From Pseudonocardiaceae bacterium (GTDB lineage: Bacteria; Actinomycetota; Actinomycetes; Mycobacteriales; Pseudonocardiaceae): a stretch of 10,277 bases of DNA. The DNA lies in the NCBI GenBank assembly GCA_025937115.1, contig JAICSB010000080.1, positions 1-10,277 of the forward strand, given 5' to 3'. This document shows, one piece after another, positions 1 to 5,068 of the stretch (its first letter is position 1; each line of letters opens with the position of its first letter). A model generated the notes under the pieces. The model worked only from the letters and a program-made list of their open reading frames with translations, ran no database searches and had not been told where the DNA came from. The position numbers and the translations under genes were made by a program.

Positions 1-303
1 CACGCACGTCGAGTGAAACGTCGACACCCACATCACTGCGGCGCGCCGGCCGACCAGCGCGGTGACCCGCTGCCTCATCTCCGCGGCTGCCTTGTTCGGG
101 AAGGTGATCGCCAGCACCTGCCCGGCGGTGACACCGCGCTGGGCGAGCAGGTAGGCGATGCGGTGCGCGAGCACTCGGGTCTTACCCGACCCCGCTCCCG
201 CGATGATGAGCAGCGGGGAACCGGCGTGCTCCACCGCCGCGCGTTGCTGCGAGTTCAGCCCGGCGAGCAGGTCCTGCGGCGGGGCAGCGGTAGAAGCACT
301 CAT
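1..303 (-). CDS. pcrA: ATP-dependent DNA helicase UvrD/PcrA family (UvrD1-like), N-terminal fragment, 3' end beyond window
   Basis: Superfamily 1A 3'-5' DNA helicase acting in the cytoplasm in nucleotide-excision repair and replication-fork clearance (family knowledge). The first 101 residues are visible; the rest lies off the left edge. Seen in order: the adenine-sensing Q-motif LNSQQRAAV (residues 16-24), Walker A AGAGSGKT (35-42, K41), motif Ia-like [11 protein letters not shown] (66-76) and [10 protein letters not shown] (92-101). The N-terminus closely resembles mycobacterial UvrD1. Start is the ATG at 303-301. No Shine-Dalgarno lies in front of it, so it may be leaderless. Transcribed divergently from the chorismate mutase, as in Mycobacterium (Rv0949/Rv0948c). 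One oddity: motif Ia normally reads TFTNKAA, but here T is replaced by P69. Family assignment is very secure; PcrA versus UvrD1 is only a naming matter. Confidence 0.95.
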   Translation of the reverse strand, partial: MSASTAAPPQDLLAGLNSQQRAAVEHAGSPLLIIAGAGSGKTRVLAHRIAYLLAQRGVTAGQVLAITFPNKAAAEMRQRVTALVGRRAAVMWVSTFHSTCV

Positions 304-323
304 CGTGGCGACAACGGTACCGG

Positions 324-356
324 GAGACACTGTCAGTCTCAGCGTGCACTGCACGC
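324..356. promoter_or_regulatory. Pair of palindromes just upstream of pcrA (possible operator)
   Basis: 342-356 is a perfect 15-base palindrome, GCGTGCA-C-TGCACGC. Immediately beside it, 324-340 has GAGAC/GTCTC arms around a 7-base centre, and the overlapping 329-337 is ACTG-T-CAGT. They lie 20-55 bases in front of the helicase ATG, where an operator or core promoter would sit. They do not match the actinobacterial LexA box (TCGAAC-type arms), so SOS control is not supported. The function is inferred from position only. Confidence 0.35.
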
Positions 357-465
357 GCATTTCTCGGCAATGTGCCCTGCACACGGACCCACGCCATAAG
401 AAGTGGACGGCGGAGCCCGCAACGTGGCAGACTTCGGGTCGTGATGAGTAGTCACCGCTTTTTCT

Positions 466-489
466 ACGGGTACCGAATCCGGTGCCCGT
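466..489. repeat. Inverted repeat 1 upstream of chorismate mutase
   Basis: Arms ACGGGTACCG (466-475) and CGGTGCCCGT (480-489) pair over 10 positions with one G-U, around the 4-base loop AATC. As RNA this is a very stable hairpin on either strand. A T-run lies on its 5' side (459-463), the wrong side for a plus-strand intrinsic terminator, and on the minus strand it becomes an A-run. It is either a DNA operator or the first stem of a structured leader. Confidence 0.6.
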
Positions 490-493
490 GATG

Positions 494-508
494 GTGTGAC
501 GCTCACAC
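494..508. repeat. Inverted repeat 2 upstream of chorismate mutase
   Basis: GTGTGA-CGC-TCACAC: perfect 6-base arms with a 3-base centre, lying 4 bases after inverted repeat 1 and 10 bases before inverted repeat 3. The half-sites resemble those of CRP/GlxR regulators (TGTGA...TCACA), but those proteins need a 6-base spacer, so a GlxR site is not supported. Confidence 0.5.
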
Positions 509-518
509 ACAGACCACC

Positions 519-553
519 ACGACGCCCCGGAGTCCACGGACCCGGGGCGTCGT
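519..553 (+). repeat. Inverted repeat 3: strong GC hairpin in the chorismate mutase leader
   Basis: Arms ACGACGCCCCGG (519-530) and CCGGGGCGTCGT (542-553) are perfectly complementary over 12 bp. Inside, GTC (532-534) and GAC (539-541) can extend the stem past a bulged A531, leaving the tetraloop CACG. It is followed by TGCTG, with only a weak T tract. Such a stem usually marks a terminator between convergent genes, but here it lies between divergent genes, 47 bases before the mutase ATG. It would therefore be in the mutase leader if transcription starts upstream of it: a candidate attenuator or a processing site. Confidence 0.6.
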
Positions 554-586
554 TGCTGCCGGGGAACGCGGGCCCGGGACAGAATC

Positions 587-591
587 GGGAG
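587..591 (+). promoter_or_regulatory. Ribosome binding site that fixes the chorismate mutase start
   Basis: GGGAG lies 9 bases before the ATG at 601. The reading frame is open further upstream to a GTG at 496, but that region crosses the hairpin at 519-553 and encodes no family-like sequence. The ATG at 601 is therefore chosen. Confidence 0.7.
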
Positions 592-600
592 ATCACCGAG

Positions 601-918
601 ATGTCGCAACACGCGACCAGCGCGACAGCCCCCCCGGTCGACGCCCGTCACACCGACGGCCGGGACGACGACACCGTCACCGACCTCGCCGCGCTGCGCA
701 CCGAGATCGACTACCTGGACGCCGAGATCCTGCGGCTGGTGCAGCGACGCACCGCGGTGTCCCAGGCGATCGGCGCCGCCCGCCGAGCCGCCGGAGGTCC
801 GCGGGTGGTGCACGGCCGCGAGATGGCCGTCCTCGACCGCTACCGTGAGCTCGGCACCGAGGGCCATGAGCTGGCGATGCTGCTGCTGCGCCTCGGGCGT
901 GGTCGGCTCGGCCACTGA
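601..918 (+). CDS. aroQ: Chorismate mutase, AroQ-delta subclass (MtCM-like)
   Basis: Cytoplasmic enzyme converting chorismate to prephenate, the branch toward phenylalanine and tyrosine. At 105 residues it has an extra unstructured ~28-residue N-terminus; the catalytic core resembles the 90-residue M. tuberculosis enzyme Rv0948c. By alignment to that sequence as I recall it, the active-site residues are R33, R50, R61, R73 and E74, all conserved. The C-terminus [12 protein letters not shown] (94-105) matches the segment of MtCM that contacts the DAHP synthase AroG. In that family the mutase alone is weakly active and is switched on by complex formation; this is expected here by inference, since aroG is not in the window. 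No signal peptide, so it is not the secreted *AroQ type. Divergent from the helicase gene, with a hairpin-rich leader. Confidence 0.95.
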   Translation: MSQHATSATAPPVDARHTDGRDDDTVTDLAALRTEIDYLDAEILRLVQRRTAVSQAIGAARRAAGGPRVVHGREMAVLDRYRELGTEGHELAMLLLRLGRGRLGH

Positions 919-968
919 GCACCTGAGCACCGCGGCACCGCCGTCGCCCATCAAGGCACACTGGCTTC

Positions 969-1277
969 ATGGTGCTCAATCTGATTGCTGTCCTCGCCGC
1001 GCTGGCTGGCTTACTCGCCGCGGTTGCGCACGGCGGATATCTCGCGATGCTCGGGGCCGCCGCCAACCGGCGGTCCGGGGGCGAACCGGTCAACCAGTAC
1101 GTCCGCAGCCGGGTTCCGGTAGCTGCGGTCACCCTCGGCGTAGCGTTACTCGCGCTGTTGCTCGCCACCGGCGGCCCAGCTGCCGACATCCTGGCCATCC
1201 TGGCCGGAGGGGGTAGCGGCATAGTCGGCTACCAGGCCCTGCAGAGCACCCGGACCCGATACCGCAGCGGCGGCTGA
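969..1277 (+). CDS. Small membrane protein of unknown function
   Basis: 102 residues that I do not recognise as a named family. Seen: an N-terminal hydrophobic helix (about 3-20) running into a glycine/alanine-rich stretch, a polar basic segment (about 33-50, NRRSGGEPVNQYVRSR), a second strong hydrophobic helix (about 51-67), and a third weakly hydrophobic Ala/Gly/Ile stretch (about 70-88), then a basic tail. This suggests two or three membrane passes. The start ATG at 969 has only a weak AAGG at 953-956. The gene follows the mutase by 50 bases in the same direction and could be cotranscribed. Codon use is typical of the neighbours. It is followed by the structured stretch 1278-1405. The homologous position in other actinobacteria is not known to me. 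Confidence 0.75.
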   Translation: MVLNLIAVLAALAGLLAAVAHGGYLAMLGAAANRRSGGEPVNQYVRSRVPVAAVTLGVALLALLLATGGPAADILAILAGGGSGIVGYQALQSTRTRYRSGG

Positions 1278-1286
1278 CCTGCTGGC

Positions 1287-1365
1287 CGGTAGCGGTGGGC
1301 ACCGCCCGTCCTGCTGGAGCTACCGAACACCGATGCCCTCGGCGCAGGACGGGCCGGTCGGTAGC
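1287..1365 (+). promoter_or_regulatory. Structured leader with alternative / interleaved pairings before the Ser/Thr kinase gene
   Basis: Stem A is CCCGTCCTGC (1305-1314) with GCAGGACGGG (1344-1353): 10 perfect pairs. Inside its loop lies GCTACCGA (1319-1326), which pairs perfectly with TCGGTAGC (1358-1365) beyond stem A. The order is A5'-B5'-A3'-B3', a pseudoknot topology. The first seven bases of B5' can instead pair upstream with CGGTAGC (1287-1293), so 1319-1325 has two rival partners. A small CCGA/TCGG hairpin (1330-1333/1339-1342) fits inside the loop of A. There is no U-run after it. It could be a terminator for the 102-residue protein gene or a switch in the kinase leader; which is unresolved. 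Confidence 0.45.
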
Positions 1366-1391
1366 GAAGGACTTAGCCTGAGGTGGTGAGC

Positions 1392-1397
1392 GAGGAG
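1392..1397 (+). promoter_or_regulatory. Ribosome binding site of the Ser/Thr kinase gene
   Basis: GAGGAG lies 8 bases before the GTG at 1406, an ideal spacing. This supports the GTG as the true start; the encoded NRLVAGRYRLEQ is the usual kinase N-terminus. Confidence 0.8.
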
Positions 1398-1405
1398 CGC
1401 CATAG

Positions 1406-2938
1406 GTGAATCCCGATAACCGGCTCGTCGCCGGTCGCTACCGTCTGGAGCAGCGCGTCGCCACAGGTGCGATGGGCGCGGTCTGGCGAGCGCACGACGA
1501 GCGGCTCAACCGTACGGTAGCGCTCAAGGAGCTGCTGATCGCCCCCGGCGTGGCGGATGCGGAAGCGCAGACGGCCACGGACCGGGCGATGCGCGAGGGC
1601 CGCATCGCAGCTCGGTTGCAGCACCCGCACGCCATCTGCGTCTACGACGTGGCTCTCGACACGGGCACCGGCGCCGGCAGCCAGCTGGTGCCCTGGCTGG
1701 TGATGGAGTACCTGCCCTCGCGCAGCCTCGCCGCGGTGCTCGCCGAGTACGGGACGCTGGCGCCGGACGAGGCGGCCAGGATCGGCCGGCAGGTCGCTGC
1801 TGCACTGACCGCGGCCCACGAAGCGGGAATCGTGCACCGGGATGTCAAGCCGGGAAACGTGCTGCTCGGCGCAGACGGGACCGCCAAGATCACCGATTTC
1901 GGGATCTCCCGGGCCAGCTGGGACGCCACCGTGACCAGCACCGGTGTGCTGGCGGGCACCCCCGCCTACTTCGCTCCCGAGGTGGCCCGTGGCGAGGCGC
2001 CTGGACCCGCGAGCGACGTATTCTCGCTGGGCTCCACCCTCTACGTCACGGTGGAAGGCGTACCGCCCTTCGGGGTGGACGACAACACCCTGGCGATGTT
2101 GCGCACCGTCGCCGAAGGCCGGGTACGGCCCGCGCAGCAAGCCGGGCCGTTGTCCACCGTCCTGATGCAGTTGCTGGCCGACGATCCAGCGGCGCGTCCC
2201 ACGATGGCGCAAGCAGTGGCGGCGCTCGGCGCGGTGGCCACTCGCTCCGTACCCCGACCGGCAACATCGCAGCCGCTGCGCCCGCCCACCCCCGCTGCCC
2301 GCGACTCGGCGATGCTGACCGCAGTCGACCTGCCCGCCAGCCCGCCGCGCGGCACCACAGCCCTGCGCAGACCATCGGCCCACGGGGTTCTGTGGTGGCG
2401 GCGGCCGGCGGTGTTGTTCGCCGCCACCGGCTGCCTTGTGGTGCTCGCCGTCGTCCTCGGCGTGGCCTCGCAAGGGGCCGTGCCTACCGCCGGACGTGGC
2501 CAGCTGGCAGTAGCCACCCCCGCAACTCCGCCGGTTCCCGACGTCAATGCCCTGCCCAAGCCGGTACCGGCCACGCCGCCACAACCAGCTGAAGCGCTAC
2601 CAGCGCAGCTGGAGCAGACGGTCCGCACCTACTACGGCTTGCTCCCTCAGGACACCACCGTGGCGTGGCAGTACCTCGGCACCGCGGAACGCGCTCAGGG
2701 CTTCGGGCACTACACCGAATTCTGGAACGGGATCAACCGACTCAGCATCCGTGGGCCGGTTTCCGTGCAGGGCAACACCGTGCTGGTGAATCTGGTGTTC
2801 GAACCGACGAACCGGAATCGGACCTTGGAGCGTTACCGGCTCACCATGGGTAACTCACCCGACGGCCGGATGCTGATCCAATCGGCCGCGCGGATCGGCG
2901 GGTCCACACTCGCCGCTGCCGCGAAACCCGACTCGTGA
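1406..2938 (+). CDS. Membrane-anchored serine/threonine protein kinase (Hanks type) with extracytoplasmic domain
   Basis: 510 residues. The cytoplasmic kinase domain (about 10-275) phosphorylates Ser/Thr of target proteins with ATP. Seen: glycine loop VATGAMGAV (18-26), catalytic Lys41 in VALKEL, helix-C Glu64, catalytic HRDVKPGN (144-151), DFG (164-166), activation loop with T175, T177 and T179, GTPAYFAPE (184-192) and SDVFSLG (203-209). The first glycine of the GxGxxG loop is Ala19, a mild deviation; all catalytic residues are intact. A Pro/Ala/Arg-rich juxtamembrane stretch (280-330) leads to one membrane helix (about 336-357), then a Pro-rich stalk (360-400). The outer domain (about 402-497, YYGLLPQDTTVAWQYL to IQSAARI) resembles the NTF2-like outer domain of other actinobacterial kinases. 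There are no PASTA repeats, so it is not PknB. It converges on esrR with a 16-base gap. Confidence 0.95.
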   Translation: MNPDNRLVAGRYRLEQRVATGAMGAVWRAHDERLNRTVALKELLIAPGVADAEAQTATDRAMREGRIAARLQHPHAICVYDVALDTGTGAGSQLVPWLVMEYLPSRSLAAVLAEYGTLAPDEAARIGRQVAAALTAAHEAGIVHRDVKPGNVLLGADGTAKITDFGISRASWDATVTSTGVLAGTPAYFAPEVARGEAPGPASDVFSLGSTLYVTVEGVPPFGVDDNTLAMLRTVAEGRVRPAQQAGPLSTVLMQLLADDPAARPTMAQAVAALGAVATRSVPRPATSQPLRPPTPAARDSAMLTAVDLPASPPRGTTALRRPSAHGVLWWRRPAVLFAATGCLVVLAVVLGVASQGAVPTAGRGQLAVATPATPPVPDVNALPKPVPATPPQPAEALPAQLEQTVRTYYGLLPQDTTVAWQYLGTAERAQGFGHYTEFWNGINRLSIRGPVSVQGNTVLVNLVFEPTNRNRTLERYRLTMGNSPDGRMLIQSAARIGGSTLAAAAKPDS

Positions 2939-2958
2939 GTAACCCCCTTTGGGGCTAC
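2939..2958. terminator. Short shared hairpin between convergent kinase and esrR
   Basis: CCCC (2943-2946), loop CTTT, GGGG (2951-2954), extended after an A/C mismatch by GTA (2939-2941) with TAC (2956-2958). It fills the whole 16-base gap between the two stop codons and enters the esrR stop. It is the only structure available to separate the two transcripts. It is short and has no U-run, so termination strength is uncertain. Confidence 0.45.
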
Positions 2959-3647
2959 ACCAACCGGCGGTCGGTTGCCCAGCGGGACAGTTCGTAGCGG
3001 TTGGACAGCTGGGTTTTGCGCAGTACTGACGAGACGTGCGTCTCCACAGTCTTGATCGAGATGAACAGCTCTGCGGCGATCTCCTTGTAGGCGTAGCCGC
3101 GAGCCAACAGCCGCAGCACGTCACGCTCTCGGGGGGTGAGCAGATCCACCTCCGGGTCGCCGACCGGCGCCGCCCCGGGGCGTTGAGCGAAGGCGTCGAG
3201 GACGAAACCAGCCAGCCGCGGGGAGAACACCGGGTCGCCGGCGTGCACCCGGCGCACCGCCGTTGCCAAGTCCCGTCCGGAGATCGTCTTGGTGACGTAC
3301 CCGCGGGCTCCAGCCCGGATCACCGCGATCACGTCCTCGGCCGCGTCAGACACCGACAGCGCGAGGAACACCATGCCAGGCGCTTCGGGGCGGACCCGGC
3401 GCAGCACCTCCGCGCCGCCACCGTCGGGCATATGGACGTCAAGGAGCACGACATCAGGGCGCAGGTGCCCGATCCCGGCGACCGCCTCTTGCACTGATCC
3501 GCCTTCGCCGACCACCACGACCGGCGGCCCGTCCGGGTCGGCGGCACCGGCGCGGGTCAGCTCGGCGTTCACACCAGTGCGAAACAGCGCGTGGTCATCG
3601 ACCAGGAAGACCCGGATGGCGCGGTCCTCGCTCGTCTCGGCAGTCAT
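2955..3647 (-). CDS. esrR: Two-component response regulator, NarL/LuxR type (EsrR-like)
   Basis: 230-residue cytoplasmic transcription regulator. Receiver domain (about 11-130): acidic pair D17/D18, phospho-acceptor D70 in VVLLDVHMPDGGG, S98 in LALS and K120 in YVTK. Linker about 140-168. LuxR-type helix-turn-helix 169-226 (LTPRERDVLRLLARG, then IAAELFISIKTVETHVSSVL). The ATG at 3647 overlaps the esrS stop as ATGA, so the two are translationally coupled. A GGAG at 3655-3658 gives a good ribosome site 7 bases away. The partner kinase has a PspC domain and a PspC protein gene lies divergently beyond it, the arrangement described as EsrISR in C. glutamicum. The orthology is inferred from domain content and gene order. 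Binding to the repeats at 4966-5027 is the natural guess. Confidence 0.9.
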   Translation of the reverse strand: MTAETSEDRAIRVFLVDDHALFRTGVNAELTRAGAADPDGPPVVVVGEGGSVQEAVAGIGHLRPDVVLLDVHMPDGGGAEVLRRVRPEAPGMVFLALSVSDAAEDVIAVIRAGARGYVTKTISGRDLATAVRRVHAGDPVFSPRLAGFVLDAFAQRPGAAPVGDPEVDLLTPRERDVLRLLARGYAYKEIAAELFISIKTVETHVSSVLRKTQLSNRYELSRWATDRRLV

Positions 3648-4936
3648 GCCTCTTCTCCGCCCTTCCGGCGAGCGACGGCCAGCTGGACCTCAGTGCCTTC
3701 ACCGGGCGACGTGCGCAGGGTCACCGTACCCCCGTGGCGTTGCATCCTGCCGCGAATCGAGTCGGTCAACCCGTGCCGATCGGCAGCAACGGCCGCCGGA
3801 TCGAACCCAGCGCCGCGGTCTCGGACGAAAACATGCACCTGCCCGGGCTCGACCTCGGCATAGACGCTGACCTCGGCGACCCCGGCATGTTTGGCCGCAT
3901 TGACCATCGCCTCCCGGCTGGCTTGCACCAGCGAGGGCAGCGGGTCCTCCAGAGCGCAGTCGCCCACCACGACGACGTGCATGGCCACCGCGTAGGTGTC
4001 CTCCACCTCGCCGGCGGCGGCGTGCAGCGCCGCGGCGAAGGCGGGCGCCGCGGCGTGGCCGTCGGTGTCGCTATGCGCCACCGTACCATAGCCCTGCGGT
4101 CCGTAGAGCCAGGAACGGAGCTCCCGTTCCTGGCCGCGGGCCAGCCGGCGGACCTCCCGGGCCGAATCGGACTGCTGCTGGATCAACGCGAGCGTCTGTA
4201 GTACTGAGTCGTGCAGGTGCGCGGCGATCTCGGCCCGCTCCTCAGTGCGAATCCGGGCCCGACGTTCCTCACCCAATGCCCGCATCAGCCGCAACCACCA
4301 GGGCACCGTGAGCACGGCCACCCCGACCAGGGTCGCGGCGGCGGCGAGCAACGCGAACCGGAACTGGCCTAGGTTGCCCTGGTTGAGCAGGAACACCGCG
4401 ATCCCGCTGGTGACCAGCGCGATCCCGGCCAGCACTCGGAGCAGCGCCATCCTCCCGCCCCCGAAGAAGGCGCCCGACAGCACCCCGGCGCCACTGCGCC
4501 AGCGGGTCCGTTGGCTGGCGTCGGCCTCCCGCCAGACGACGCCGGCACCGACCAGGGCGATCCCCAGCGGCCCGGTCACCCAACCACCCCACGCGGTGCC
4601 CCACGCGGCCCCGGCCAGTGCCAGTCCCCCGCCGAGCAGGACCAGACCGACCGCTTGCTGCCTGTCCCGGGTGGAGCTCGGTCGCCGGGCACCCGCCTCC
4701 GTCGCCGGCAGGAAGCCCCACAGCAGTGCGTAACCGACCAGTCCAGCACCGCCGAGACCGGCGAGCGCCACGAAGATCACCCGTACCCACAGCACCGGCA
4801 CGCTGAGGTGCTCGGCGATCCCGCTGGACACCCCGGCGATGACCCGATCCGACCGATGCCGGCACAACCGTGGCGGCCCGGCGACCGGCTGCGCGCGCTG
4901 CCGGTCGCCGGTCACCTGATCGGCTGGTGTGCTCAC
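3644..4936 (-). CDS. esrS: PspC-domain sensor histidine kinase (EsrS-like)
   Basis: 430-residue membrane kinase that would phosphorylate EsrR. Seen in order: PspC domain (about 22-80, PPRLCRHRSDRVIAGVSSGI then a hydrophobic stretch 50-76), further membrane helices (about 94-113, 119-134, 165-184, 194-214), HisKA_3 dimerisation/phospho-acceptor helix with H242 in AHLHDSVLQTL, and a HATPase domain (about 335-422) with N-box N346 (REAMVNAAKH), G1 box D373 (VRDRGAGFDP) and G2 box RHGLTDSIRGRM (387-398). All residues for activity are present. The start is the GTG at 4936-4934; a nearby ATG at 4944 runs straight into a stop. No Shine-Dalgarno is visible, so leaderless initiation is possible. A PspC sensor domain on a histidine kinase is the hallmark of the EsrS group, which responds to cell-envelope stress. 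Confidence 0.93.
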   Translation of the reverse strand: MSTPADQVTGDRQRAQPVAGPPRLCRHRSDRVIAGVSSGIAEHLSVPVLWVRVIFVALAGLGGAGLVGYALLWGFLPATEAGARRPSSTRDRQQAVGLVLLGGGLALAGAAWGTAWGGWVTGPLGIALVGAGVVWREADASQRTRWRSGAGVLSGAFFGGGRMALLRVLAGIALVTSGIAVFLLNQGNLGQFRFALLAAAATLVGVAVLTVPWWLRLMRALGEERRARIRTEERAEIAAHLHDSVLQTLALIQQQSDSAREVRRLARGQERELRSWLYGPQGYGTVAHSDTDGHAAAPAFAAALHAAAGEVEDTYAVAMHVVVVGDCALEDPLPSLVQASREAMVNAAKHAGVAEVSVYAEVEPGQVHVFVRDRGAGFDPAAVAADRHGLTDSIRGRMQRHGGTVTLRTSPGEGTEVQLAVARRKGGEEA

Positions 4937-5062
4937 GTAGTCATGGTCACACGCGCGGGGTTGCCAGGGGTATCAGGGTCGACCCCGGTGTCCCCCCAAT
5001 CCGGGGCGGATCAGGGTGACCCCTGATGGTGGTCGCCGTCGCTCAACGTCAGGCTCAACGAC
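4937..5062. promoter_or_regulatory. Divergent esrS/esrI control region with duplicated operator-like sites
   Basis: Two related sites share ATCAGGGT at 4972-4979 and 5010-5017, 38 bases apart in the same orientation, each followed by (C)GACCCC. Site 1 contains the perfect palindrome GGGTCGACCC (4976-4985). Site 2 is ATCAGGG-TGAC-CCCTGAT (5010-5027) with 7-base arms. Between them CCCCGG (4983-4988) and CCGGGG (5001-5006) form a third dyad. Position and symmetry fit a dimeric regulator such as EsrR acting on both genes. I cannot point to clear -10/-35 boxes. Confidence 0.6.
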
Positions 5063-5068
5063 GTGAGC
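5041..5068 (+). promoter_or_regulatory. Possible start-codon hairpin and short direct repeat at esrI
   Basis: GCTCAACG occurs twice (5041-5048 and 5053-5060). GCTCA(A)CGTC (5041-5050) can pair with GACGTGAGC (5060-5068) over 9 bp with one bulged A, placing the GTG start (5063-5065) inside the stem. This could lower translation of esrI. It matters only if the transcript starts upstream of 5041. Confidence 0.3.

Larger units (their letters stand above)
304..600. other. Divergent intergenic region, pcrA / chorismate mutase
   Basis: No convincing gene lies in these 297 bases; open frames across it are short and have no recognisable protein. It must hold both promoters, but I see no clear -35/-10 pair. 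It is rich in inverted repeats: two near the helicase start (324-340, 342-356) and three in tandem on the mutase side (466-489, 494-508, 519-553). A run of five T lies at 459-463, just before the first of the three. The individual repeats are listed separately. Confidence 0.6.

Noticed and set aside
459..489. Intrinsic terminator made of the T-run and hairpin 466-489
   Set aside because: The T-run is 5' of the hairpin on the plus strand and becomes an A-run on the minus strand, so neither direction has stem then U-tract.
494..508. CRP/GlxR binding site (TGTGA...TCACA)
   Set aside because: The spacer is 3 bases, not the 6 bases those regulators need.
496..600. Upstream in-frame extension of chorismate mutase, or a leader peptide for attenuation
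   Set aside because: It has no Trp and no Phe/Tyr cluster and passes through the 12-bp stem. The ATG at 601 has its own Shine-Dalgarno.
1373..2584. Long minus-strand open frame (403 codons) opposite the Ser/Thr kinase
   Set aside because: Its product is Gly/Arg/His-rich with no domain and it mirrors the kinase codons. High-GC genes usually leave such antisense open frames.
4942..4944. ATG on the minus strand as the esrS start
   Set aside because: It is in another frame and meets a stop after two codons (ATG ACT ACG TGA). The GTG at 4936 is used.
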